From assembly GCA_022402505.1 (NCBI GenBank), contig JAKRSE010000283.1, positions 1 to 12,093 of the forward strand: 12,093 nucleotides of DNA. Direction: 5' to 3'. Positions within the stretch are counted from its first letter, which is position 1, and each line of letters opens with the position of its first letter. Below, one piece after another: positions 6,410 to 12,093 of the stretch. The DNA comes from Fimbriimonadaceae bacterium (lineage in GTDB: Bacteria > Armatimonadota > Fimbriimonadia > Fimbriimonadales > Fimbriimonadaceae). The translations under genes were made by a program, and so were the position numbers. Under the pieces are notes generated by a model that saw nothing but the letters and a program-made list of their open reading frames with translations, was not told where the DNA came from and ran no database searches.

Positions 6410-7642
6410 ATGGACGGGGTGCGCCTCTACCCCCGCCTGCGCTTTTGGCAGGCCTTCGCCGCCGCGCTCATGGGGACCTACTTCGTCGTCCACCAGATCA
6501 AGACCGGGGGCATGTCTCCCCTCCAGCTCACCCTGATCGGGACGGCGATGGAGATCGGCATCTTTCTCTTCGAAATCCCGACCGGAGCCGTGGCCGATGC
6601 GGTCAGCCGGAGGACGTCGGTCCTGATCGGACTCACCCTGACCGGCCTCTGCTTCCTTGCGATGGGGATGCTTCCGGTGTTCTGGGCCTTCCTCGCCTTC
6701 TCCCTGATCTGGGGGATCGGGCAGACCTTCATCTCCGGCGCGCGCGAAGCCTGGGCGGCCGACGAGATCGCCCACTCCTCCGAGCCGGACCTCGCTCCGA
6801 CCGCTCTCTTCGTCCGCGGATCGAAGGCGGAGTTTCTCGGCGCCTTCCTCGGCCCGCTCGCCGCCGCCGGGCTCTCGCTCCTCGGCCTCGGGGTTCCGGT
6901 GACGGCAGGCGGGGCGGCCATGATCCTCCTCGCCCTGATCCTCTGGCGGATCATGCCCGAGACCGGATTTCGCCGGGTGGAGGGGCGGTACGGTGCGAGG
7001 GACGTGCTTCAGTCCCTTCGCGACGGCTGGCGGCATGTCCGAGGCCGGGCCGCCCTGGTGGCAGCCCTGGTCGTGACCCTCTTTCTGGGGATCAGCAGCG
7101 AAGGCTTCGACCGGCTGTGGCAGAAGCACATCCTGGACCGGTTCACCCTCCCGACCGTCGGCCCGGTTTCCGGCGACCTGTGGTGGGCCGTGCTGGCTTC
7201 GACCATGATGCTGCTCTCCTACCTGGTGGCCACCCTTGTCCAGCGACACGTGAGGCTGGGCGATGAGCGGCAGATTCTGGCGGTGCTGGCCTGGATGACC
7301 GCCGGCCTGATCGCGGCCCTTCTCGTCCTGATCTTCGCGCCCTCCTTCTGGGTGGCCGCGGCGGCCTATCTGGTCTGCCGGACCCTTCGCAAGGCGAACA
7401 GTCCTCTGCTGACCGGTTGGATCAACGCCCATGCGCCCGCCCATGCCCGGGCCACGGTCCTCTCGTTCGAAGGCCAGGCCCACAGCCTGGGCGAGATCGG
7501 CGGGGGTCCGGCGGCGGGCGGGCTGGCGCAGGCCTTTCGCGATGTGCGGGCGGGCCTCATGCTTTCGGCCGTGCTGCTCTTGCCGGCTTTGGGCTCGCTG
7601 CTCCGCCGCCGGGCCCAGACCGACATCCGGGAGGGGGTCTGA
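6410..7642 (+). CDS. Major facilitator superfamily transporter
   Basis: A 410-residue inner-membrane protein with about 12 hydrophobic helices in two halves, separated by a polar loop at about 183-212. The loop between helices 2 and 3 has FEIPTGAVADAVSRRTSVLIG (54-74), the MFS motif A region, in the form seen in many drug/metabolite exporters. The second half has SPLLTGWINAHAPAHARATVLS (331-352), which also fits this group. The substrate cannot be read from sequence; its neighbours suggest a sugar or oligosaccharide, but a drug-efflux role is equally possible. It begins 13 bases after the GH9-like gene. The ATG at 6410 has no Shine-Dalgarno site, so translation may depend on coupling to upstream genes. 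Confidence 0.92.
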   Translation: MDGVRLYPRLRFWQAFAAALMGTYFVVHQIKTGGMSPLQLTLIGTAMEIGIFLFEIPTGAVADAVSRRTSVLIGLTLTGLCFLAMGMLPVFWAFLAFSLIWGIGQTFISGAREAWAADEIAHSSEPDLAPTALFVRGSKAEFLGAFLGPLAAAGLSLLGLGVPVTAGGAAMILLALILWRIMPETGFRRVEGRYGARDVLQSLRDGWRHVRGRAALVAALVVTLFLGISSEGFDRLWQKHILDRFTLPTVGPVSGDLWWAVLASTMMLLSYLVATLVQRHVRLGDERQILAVLAWMTAGLIAALLVLIFAPSFWVAAAAYLVCRTLRKANSPLLTGWINAHAPAHARATVLSFEGQAHSLGEIGGGPAAGGLAQAFRDVRAGLMLSAVLLLPALGSLLRRRAQTDIREGV

Positions 7643-7663
7643 GCCGCGTCACGGCGTCAGAAT

Positions 7664-7668
7664 AGGAG
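7664..7668 (+). promoter_or_regulatory. Shine-Dalgarno site of the rhomboid-like gene
   Basis: AGGAG lies 2 bases before the ATG at 7671 and 11 before the in-frame ATG at 7680. Neither spacing is ideal, so the start could be either; they differ by three residues. Confidence 0.45.
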
Positions 7669-7670
7669 AG

Positions 7671-8456
7671 ATGAGAGGGATGCCGTCACCGGGATTCGGC
7701 GGAGCGGGGTTCTCCAAGCCTGGCCTCGGACCGGGAGCTTGGACGCTGATCGGGCTCACTGCCGTTCCATTTCTGCTCGCCTGGTTCGGGGCCCGAGGCA
7801 TCCTGGTGCCGCTGGCCCTGGTTCCGGAGGCGTTCCTGGCCCAGCCCTGGACGGCCCTCACCTATCCGCTTTCGTCAACCGGGAACGGCCGTGAGATCCT
7901 CTTCGTCTTCATCACCTGCTGGTGGCTGTCGATGGTCGCAGGGGCTCTGGAGGCTCGTCTCAAGACCGCAGGCCTGCTTGCCGCCTCCGGCATGCTCCTG
8001 CTCGTCTCGGCCGGGGCCTTCGTGCTCTCTGGATTCCTTGTTCCCACTTCGGCTCTGGCCGGCACGTCGCTCCTGATCGGAGCCCTGACCGTCCTCTGGG
8101 GAGTTCAGAACAAGGACCACCAGGTCCTCCTGATGTTCGTCATTCCGATCAAGGCGATCTGGCTGGCCGCCGTGACGGCGGTCATCGTCCTGTTTGGGTA
8201 TGGCACGACCCACCCGGTCGCCGGCCTCTTCGCCCTGATCCCCCTCGCGGTCGCCTACGTCTGGGGGTCCGGACTCGTCAAGCTCCCCAAACCGGACGGA
8301 ATCAAGGAGGCCAAGGCGAAGAAGAAGCAGTCGGCCGACTTCGACAACTTCATGGATGATGTCCGCCGCCGGGAGAAGGAACGGGAAGAGAAGGAGCAGC
8401 TGCGCCGACTCTTCGAGCGCAGCCTCCGGGACGACGATCCCCCCGCCGACCGCTGA
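7671..8456 (+). CDS. Rhomboid-like membrane protein with charged C-terminal tail
   Basis: A 261-residue protein with about six hydrophobic helices (about 24-203), resembling rhomboid intramembrane proteases. The loop PWTALTYPL (59-67), the helix pair at 76-118 and LLMFVIPIKAIWLA (153-166) fit the family. The catalytic Ser motif, normally GxSG, reads G131-T-S133-L; S133 may be the nucleophile but the second Gly is lost. H181 (TTHPVAG) could be the His of the dyad, though the usual HLGG is absent, so protease activity is uncertain. Residues 205-261 form a charged, probably helical tail (EAKAKKK, RRREKEREEKEQLRRLFERS) in the cytoplasm. It follows the MFS gene by 28 bases and converges with the methyltransferase gene, 12 bases away. 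Confidence 0.78.
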   Translation: MRGMPSPGFGGAGFSKPGLGPGAWTLIGLTAVPFLLAWFGARGILVPLALVPEAFLAQPWTALTYPLSSTGNGREILFVFITCWWLSMVAGALEARLKTAGLLAASGMLLLVSAGAFVLSGFLVPTSALAGTSLLIGALTVLWGVQNKDHQVLLMFVIPIKAIWLAAVTAVIVLFGYGTTHPVAGLFALIPLAVAYVWGSGLVKLPKPDGIKEAKAKKKQSADFDNFMDDVRRREKEREEKEQLRRLFERSLRDDDPPADR

Positions 8457-8468
8457 GCCCCGATCGGG

Positions 8469-9071
8469 TCAGCCCGGTCGTCGGGCGAAGAGCTGGGTCA
8501 CCCACGCTTCACCCGTGTGGGCTTTCCCTTCGATCACCGGGCGGAGTCGTTCACCGGCGAGGATCTGCTCCAGATCGGCAAAGGCGGACTGAAGCTCGTC
8601 CAGGGCGACCAGCCGGCTCGGGTCGGAGGGGCCTCCGGTATTCAGGTCAAGCTGGCGCGGGTGGTAGCACTCGACGACGACGAACCCCCCAGGCTTCAGG
8701 GACTCGGCCGCCCGGCGCCAGGCCGGCAGCCTCACCTCGGGCAGAGTGTGGGCGAAGATGAACCCGACGACATCCCACTTCCCGACCCCGAAGTCGTAGG
8801 AGGCCAGGTCCGCGAGTTCGTAGTCCAGCTCGACGCCGGCCCGAGCCGCCAAGGCGAGGGCTTTGCGTCGGCCCTCCACGGAAGCGTCCATGGCTGAGAC
8901 CTGGTGCCCCTGGGCGGCGAGCCAGACGCCGTTGCGACCCTCCCCCTCGGCGGCCATCAGCACCCGAGATCCGGGAGAAAACCGCGCCGCGCACTCCCGC
9001 AGGAAGTCATTCGGCTCGGTGCCGAAGACGTAGTCGTCTCCCGCGTACCGCTCGTCCCAGGGGCTGATCAA
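8469..9071 (-). CDS. Class I SAM-dependent methyltransferase
   Basis: A 200-residue soluble methyltransferase with a Rossmann-like SAM fold. The N-terminal WDERYAGDDYVFGTEPNDFL (5-24) and motif I RVLMAAEGEGRNGVWLAAQG (36-55) match the TehB/thiopurine-like branch, where GEGRN binds SAM. D62 after strand 2 (SAMDAS) would hold the ribose hydroxyls. Strand 4 is WDVVGFIFAHTLP (99-111) and strand 5 is LKPGGFVVVECYHP (125-138). The substrate is unknown. The start is a TTG at 9071 that overlaps the upstream gene's stop as TTGA, so the two are probably coupled. It ends 12 bases from the convergent rhomboid-like gene, with a CCCGATCGGG palindrome between the stops. Confidence 0.88.
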   Translation of the reverse strand: MISPWDERYAGDDYVFGTEPNDFLRECAARFSPGSRVLMAAEGEGRNGVWLAAQGHQVSAMDASVEGRRKALALAARAGVELDYELADLASYDFGVGKWDVVGFIFAHTLPEVRLPAWRRAAESLKPGGFVVVECYHPRQLDLNTGGPSDPSRLVALDELQSAFADLEQILAGERLRPVIEGKAHTGEAWVTQLFARRPG

Positions 9072-9436
9072 GGCAGGTAGGTCGCCGCCCGGCGGAACTT
9101 CTGGAACGTGACCGGCCGCTGCATCGACTGGAAGATCAGCCCCGGATAGCCGGTCATGAAGTCGATCTGGTAGTCCTCCGGCGGCCAGATCAGAACCAAC
9201 GGCACGCCAGACGCCTCGGGGTGATCGAGCTTGGCCTCGGCAAACGCCTCATACCCGGCCACCTTGTGCGGCTCGGCCAGGGTGGTCAGGAAGTCGACGA
9301 CCATCATGTCCGCTCCGACCGCAGACTCCAATCCGGCACGCCAATCCGAGTGGACGACCAGCTCATCGCCGTGGGGAAACGCCTTCCGAAACTCCTCCTC
9401 CATCTCTCGCTCCAGACTCACCAGCACAAACTTCAC
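9068..9436 (-). CDS. Small receiver-like protein, probably not phosphorylated normally
   Basis: A 122-residue soluble protein whose alternating strands and helices resemble a response-regulator receiver domain. The strands are KFVLVSL (2-8), ELVVHS (25-30), DMMVVDF (43-49), PLVLIW (79-84) and LIFQSMQRP (100-108). D48 lies where the phospho-acceptor would be, but the acidic pair after strand 1 is only weakly present (E9, E11), and the invariant Lys before Pro after strand 5 is R107. This is a by-eye fold guess. The GTG at 9436 is chosen because the next 7 residues form the first strand and GGGGTGG lies just upstream; a longer frame from 9496 adds residues that look non-coding. It overlaps the methyltransferase gene by TTGA. 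Confidence 0.65.
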   Translation of the reverse strand: MKFVLVSLEREMEEEFRKAFPHGDELVVHSDWRAGLESAVGADMMVVDFLTTLAEPHKVAGYEAFAEAKLDHPEASGVPLVLIWPPEDYQIDFMTGYPGLIFQSMQRPVTFQKFRRAATYLP

Positions 9437-9531
9437 GCATCCACCCCGCGCCTTCGACGCCCAGAAGCATGGCACAACCGCCCGATTTTTCGTCATTCAT
9501 CAGCGACATCAGGGAACAGCGGCAGTGCGAA

Positions 9532-9543
9532 TTGACATTGACT
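9532..9543 (+). promoter_or_regulatory. Two overlapping -35-like boxes
   Basis: TTGACA (9532-9537) and TTGACT (9538-9543) lie in tandem. Bases 17 downstream are only weak -10 matches (GACAAC, ATCAAT), while the good TATAAT is about 40 bases away, so they may be a separate weak promoter or chance. Confidence 0.25.
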
Positions 9544-9564
9544 CGATTGGAACCGACAACATCA

Positions 9565-9580
9565 ATCATCGGAAGATGAT
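9565..9580. promoter_or_regulatory. Inverted repeat abutting the ECF sigma -10
   Basis: ATCATC-GGAA-GATGAT is a perfect 6-bp inverted repeat with a 4-base centre, ending inside the extended -10 at T9580. A protein bound here would block or help polymerase, which suggests an operator for the ECF sigma gene. The region is markedly AT-richer than its surroundings. Confidence 0.4.
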
Positions 9581-9588
9581 GTTATAAT
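9580..9588 (+). promoter_or_regulatory. Extended -10 promoter of the ECF sigma gene
   Basis: TGTTATAAT is a perfect extended -10 (TG-N-TATAAT). Transcription would start near 9594-9596, giving a leader of only about 10-12 bases that begins at or beside the AGGAG at 9595-9599. No matching -35 is present at the usual distance, as is common for extended -10 promoters. Confidence 0.5.
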
Positions 9589-9594
9589 CGTTCC

Positions 9595-9599
9595 AGGAG
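9595..9599 (+). promoter_or_regulatory. Shine-Dalgarno site deciding the TTG start
   Basis: AGGAG lies 6 bases before the TTG at 9606, an ideal spacing. There is no ATG nearby in frame, so this supports a TTG start for the ECF sigma gene. Confidence 0.7.
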
Positions 9600-9605
9600 C
9601 CAGCA

Positions 9606-10211
9606 TTGGAGCAGATCACCTCGACCGCACCCACCGAAGCCCTGCAGATTTCGCCCGAGCAGCGAAGTCGCCGCTTCGAGGCCTTCCGGGCCGAGACTGA
9701 GCGGCGAGCCTTTTCGATGGCTCTGCAGTTGACCCGCAACCCCACGGAGGCCGAGGACCTGGTCCAGGAGACGTATCTCAAGGCCTGGCGGGGCTTCGAC
9801 ACCTACATCTCCGGCCGGCCTTTCCTCAACTGGCTGCTTCGCATCATGCAGCGGGCCTACCTGGATTCCAAGCGGCGAGAGAACCCGATCCGCAAGGCCG
9901 AATCCCTGAACGCGATGGTCAGCCCGTCGGACGGCGAGGTTCAGGAGATTCCGATCCCGGATCGGAGCCGATCGGCGGAAGAAGAGATTTTGGCCGACGA
10001 ATTCTCCGGAGACCTGCGGGCCGCCCTCAACGAGCTGCCGGAGGTCTACCGGACCGCCATCATCATGTGCGACCTGCAGGAGATGAGCTACGCCGAGATC
10101 GCCGACCACCAGCGGACGACCATCGGCACCGTCCGGTCCCGAATCCACCGAGGCCGAAAGCTTCTGCGCGACATCGTGCAGGCACGGGGCCTCTCCAACC
10201 CCCTCCGCTGA
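9606..10211 (+). CDS. ECF-family RNA polymerase sigma factor
   Basis: A 201-residue group 4 (ECF) sigma factor. Region 2 spans about 34-97, with NPTEAEDLVQETYLKAWRGF at 45-64 and the helix FLNWLLRIMQRAYLDSKRR at 73-91. Region 4 spans about 136-188, with LNELPEVYRTAIIMCDLQ then EMSYAEIADHQRTTIGTVRSRIHRGRKLL (159-187) as the helix-turn-helix. About 30 acidic and serine-rich residues link the domains. It starts with TTG, supported by AGGAG 6 bases upstream. No anti-sigma factor gene lies next to it: the upstream neighbour is divergent and receiver-like, and the downstream neighbour is a convergent YqaE-type gene. Control may therefore be transcriptional, through the inverted repeat at 9565-9580. 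The target promoters are unknown. Confidence 0.93.
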   Translation: MEQITSTAPTEALQISPEQRSRRFEAFRAETERRAFSMALQLTRNPTEAEDLVQETYLKAWRGFDTYISGRPFLNWLLRIMQRAYLDSKRRENPIRKAESLNAMVSPSDGEVQEIPIPDRSRSAEEEILADEFSGDLRAALNELPEVYRTAIIMCDLQEMSYAEIADHQRTTIGTVRSRIHRGRKLLRDIVQARGLSNPLR

Positions 10212-10231
10212 AGACAGGCTCAGAAGGAAAG

Positions 10232-10267
10232 ACTGGGGCCGCCGGATTTCGATCCAGCGGCCCCAGT
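10232..10267. terminator. Large hairpin between convergent genes (bidirectional terminator)
   Basis: ACTGGGGCCGC and GCGGCCCCAGT form a perfect 11-bp stem. After one C-A mismatch come 4 more pairs (GGAT/ATCC) closed by a TTCG loop. It sits 20 bases past the ECF sigma stop and 23 bases past the YqaE-type stop on the other strand. The trailing bases are only mildly T-rich (GTCGTTT on plus, CTTTCCTT on minus), but the stem is very stable. Confidence 0.75.
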
Positions 10268-10290
10268 GTCGTTTGGAATCCGAAGCGGAA

Positions 10291-10461
10291 TCACAGCGTC
10301 CGGCGGGGCAGGGGGCCGGACGAATAGATCAGCGCCGCCACCACTCCGGGGATCCAGCCGAGGAAGGTCAGCAGGGCCACCAGCAGAATCGGCTTCACGC
10401 CCCGATCGATCACCGCCAGCGGGGGAAGGATCACGGCGGCCAGGACGCGAAGAGGGCTCAT
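10291..10461 (-). CDS. YqaE/Pmp3-family small membrane protein
   Basis: A 56-residue membrane protein of the YqaE/Pmp3 (UPF0057) family, which are small hydrophobic proteins linked in other organisms to stress and membrane potential. Helix 1 is VLAAVILPPLAV (6-17) with the family's LPPLAV. A short polar turn (IDRGVK) follows. Helix 2 is PILLVALLTFLGWIPGVVAALIY (24-46) with the hallmark LGWIPG. The chosen ATG at 10461 gives the normal family length. The reading frame stays open for over 500 codons further upstream, antisense to ileS, which is a GC-rich shadow and not part of the protein. There is no clear Shine-Dalgarno site; GGTACACT ends 8 bases upstream. It converges with the ECF sigma gene and diverges from ileS. 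Confidence 0.88.
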   Translation of the reverse strand: MSPLRVLAAVILPPLAVIDRGVKPILLVALLTFLGWIPGVVAALIYSSGPLPRRTL

Positions 10462-10469
10462 CGCACCGA

Positions 10470-10495
10470 AGTGTACCAAGGCCCGCAGGTACACT
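10470..10495. promoter_or_regulatory. Inverted repeat: possible back-to-back -10 elements
   Basis: AGTGTACC, a 10-base spacer and GGTACACT form a perfect 8-bp inverted repeat in the 45-base gap between the YqaE-type gene and ileS. Each arm, read outward, gives GGTACACT, whose TACACT fits a TANNNT -10. The left one ends 8 bases before the YqaE-type ATG and the right one 11 bases before the ileS ATG. It could equally be an operator or, as RNA, a hairpin. No -35 boxes are evident. Confidence 0.4.
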
Positions 10496-10506
10496 CGCCG
10501 GGCCCG

Positions 10507-12093
10507 ATGAACCTCAAGGAGACTCTGAATCTTCCGGACGCGGCCTTCACGATTCCCATGAAGGCCGACCTGCCCCAGCGCGAACCCGAGATTCAGAAGA
10601 TTTGGGCGGAGATGGATGTCTACCGCACCCTTCAGAGGGAGCGGGCCGGCCGGCCGACCTTCATCCTCCACGACGGACCTCCCTACACCAACTCGCCGAT
10701 CCATACGGGAACGGCGATGAACAAGATCCTGAAGGACTTCGTCGTGAAGTCGCGGACTCTGATGGGCTTCCGCGCCCCTTACGTCCCCGGGTACGACAAC
10801 CACGGCCTGCCCATCGAGATGGCGGTCCAGAAGAAGCTTCGGGACCAGAAGATCGACTACGACATTCCGACCCTCCGGAAGGCCTGTCGGGAGCACGCCC
10901 AGCACTACATCGGCATCCAGTCGGTTCAGTTCCAGCGGCTGGGCGTCTTCGGCCTCTGGGAGAAGGCCTACAACTCGCTTGACTTCGCCTACGAAGCCGA
11001 GATCGTCCGCATCTTCCGCCGTCTGGTCGAGGCGGGCTACATCTACCGAGGTCTTCGGCCGGTGCTGTGGAGCCCCACGAGCCGCACCGCCCTGGCGGAC
11101 ACCGAGATCATCTACCAGGATCACGTCAGCCGGGCGATCTATGTCGCATTTCCGCTCAAGGCCGATGCCAAGGGCCTGTTCCAGCATCATCCCAAGGCCG
11201 AGGCGGTCATCTGGACCACGACGCCTTGGACGATTCCGGCCAACGTCGCCCTCGCCTTCCACCCAGGGCTCACCTACGATCTGGTTCGTGCCGGGGGCCG
11301 CGAGCTGCTCATCCTGCGCGAGCTGAAGGAGAAGACCCTCGCCGCCGCCGGACTGCCCGACCAGGGAACCCTCGCCAGCTTCACCGGAGCCGAACTGGAG
11401 GGGACGATCTTCGCCCACCCGATCTACGGCCGTGATTCCATTGCCGTGACCGCCGACTACGTGACCACCGAAGACGGCACCGGCATCGTCCACACGGCGC
11501 CGGGACATGGCCGCGAAGACTTCATGACGGGCCAGAAGTTCGGGCTGCCGATCCTCTGCCCGGTCGACGAGAAGGGCGTCCTCACGGCGGAGGCCCCCGG
11601 CTTCGAGGGTGTCGGCTTCAAGGAGTGCGACACGGTCGTGGTCGAGAAGCTGGAGGACAAAGGCGCTCTGCTGGCGGCCTCCGACCACCACCACCCCTAC
11701 CCTCACGCCGAACGAGACGGCAAGCCCGTCATCTTCCGCGCCACGGAACAGTGGTTCATCGGGATCGACCTCCATGACCTGCGGCAGAAGATGCTTGGTG
11801 AGATCGAGAAGGTCGGCTGGCACCCCGGCAGCGGCCAGACCCGCATCACCGCCATGATCGGCGGCCGACCCGACTGGTGCATCAGCCGCCAGAGGCCGTG
11901 GGGGGTCGGGATTCCGGTGTTCTATGGCGAAGAGTCGGGCGAGCCCGTCCTCGATTCCGTGGCGATCAACGCCGTGGCGGACCTGGTCCAACGGGAGGGC
12001 TCGGACGCCTGGTATGTCCGGACTCCGGAGGAGATTCTGCCGGAAGGCTATCGCCACCCGGTGACCGGCGAGACGAAGTTTCGGAAGGAGACC
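10507..12093 (+). CDS. ileS: Isoleucyl-tRNA synthetase, N-terminal part (cut by window end)
   Basis: The first 529 codons of a class I aminoacyl-tRNA synthetase that charges tRNA-Ile with isoleucine; the full family length is roughly 900-1050 residues. The Rossmann start shows ILHDGPPYTNSPIHTGTAMN (53-72); the HIGH motif reads H66-T-G-T69, with Thr for the last His. NKILKDFVVKSRTLMGFRAP and YDNHGLPIE (96-104) follow, with N98 where most have Cys. The editing (CP1) domain has WTTTPWT at 236-242 and GTGIVHTAPGHGRED to D338. The return to the catalytic fold is WCISRQRPWG from W457. The KMSKS loop lies beyond the window. The ATG at 10507 has no Shine-Dalgarno site; a TACACT ends 11 bases before it. 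Confidence 0.96.
   Translation, partial: MNLKETLNLPDAAFTIPMKADLPQREPEIQKIWAEMDVYRTLQRERAGRPTFILHDGPPYTNSPIHTGTAMNKILKDFVVKSRTLMGFRAPYVPGYDNHGLPIEMAVQKKLRDQKIDYDIPTLRKACREHAQHYIGIQSVQFQRLGVFGLWEKAYNSLDFAYEAEIVRIFRRLVEAGYIYRGLRPVLWSPTSRTALADTEIIYQDHVSRAIYVAFPLKADAKGLFQHHPKAEAVIWTTTPWTIPANVALAFHPGLTYDLVRAGGRELLILRELKEKTLAAAGLPDQGTLASFTGAELEGTIFAHPIYGRDSIAVTADYVTTEDGTGIVHTAPGHGREDFMTGQKFGLPILCPVDEKGVLTAEAPGFEGVGFKECDTVVVEKLEDKGALLAASDHHHPYPHAERDGKPVIFRATEQWFIGIDLHDLRQKMLGEIEKVGWHPGSGQTRITAMIGGRPDWCISRQRPWGVGIPVFYGEESGEPVLDSVAINAVADLVQREGSDAWYVRTPEEILPEGYRHPVTGETKFRKET

Noticed and set aside
8458..8468. CCCGATCGGG palindrome between the convergent stops of the rhomboid-like and methyltransferase genes
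   Set aside because: It has no loop bases, so it makes a poor hairpin, and there is no T-run; a 10-base palindrome is not rare enough to call a terminator.
9437..9496. A 20-codon N-terminal extension of the receiver-like protein from an ATG at 9496
   Set aside because: The added residues do not look like part of the fold, and the GTG at 9436 has a better upstream G-rich site and begins the first strand.
10462..12057. A long minus-strand open frame opposite ileS
   Set aside because: Antisense to a well-conserved synthetase with shadow-like composition; only its last 56 codons (10291-10461) look like a real protein.

Overview
This is a GC-rich stretch of bacterial chromosome with short intergenic gaps and ordinary housekeeping content. 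It shows no IS element, prophage, CRISPR array, tRNA or rRNA. A FliA-type sigma factor suggests a flagellated organism. The DnaA-domain-like protein, GH9-like protein, GTG/TTG starts and weak Shine-Dalgarno sites would fit a GC-rich lineage such as Armatimonadota (Fimbriimonadales). That is a low-confidence guess from protein style, not a database result.

Layout. (1) 70-3558, minus strand: a two-gene unit encodes a small membrane protein with an acidic tail and a FliA/WhiG-family sigma factor. Upstream of it lie a PhnP-like metallo-beta-lactamase-fold hydrolase, a DnaA domain I-like protein joined to the hydrolase by an ATGA overlap, and a two-helix membrane protein. (2) 3628-8456, plus strand: a likely operon with gaps of 18, 13 and 28 bases encodes a beta-phosphoglucomutase-like HAD enzyme, a GH9-like protein with a changed active site, an MFS transporter and a rhomboid-like membrane protein. 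(3) 8469-9436, minus strand: a receiver-like protein and a SAM-dependent methyltransferase overlap by TTGA. (4) 9606-10211, plus strand: an ECF sigma factor has its own promoter region containing an inverted repeat. A large hairpin separates it from a convergent 56-residue YqaE/Pmp3-type membrane protein. (5) 10507 to the end: the first 529 codons of isoleucyl-tRNA synthetase, divergent from the YqaE-type gene.

How the genes work together. The HAD-GH9-MFS cluster looks like sugar handling: a carbohydrate-binding or -cleaving protein, an exporter or importer, and a sugar-phosphate mutase or phosphatase. The GH9-like member lacks both acidic residues normally needed for inverting hydrolysis, so it may bind rather than cut. 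Two sigma factors lie in the window, and neither has a recognisable anti-sigma gene beside it.

The most notable signals are the GH9 active-site changes, the HTGT form of the HIGH motif in the tRNA synthetase, the stand-alone DnaA domain I-like protein, and the inverted repeat between yqaE and ileS that can be read as two divergent -10 elements. A clear new multi-gene system is not evident.
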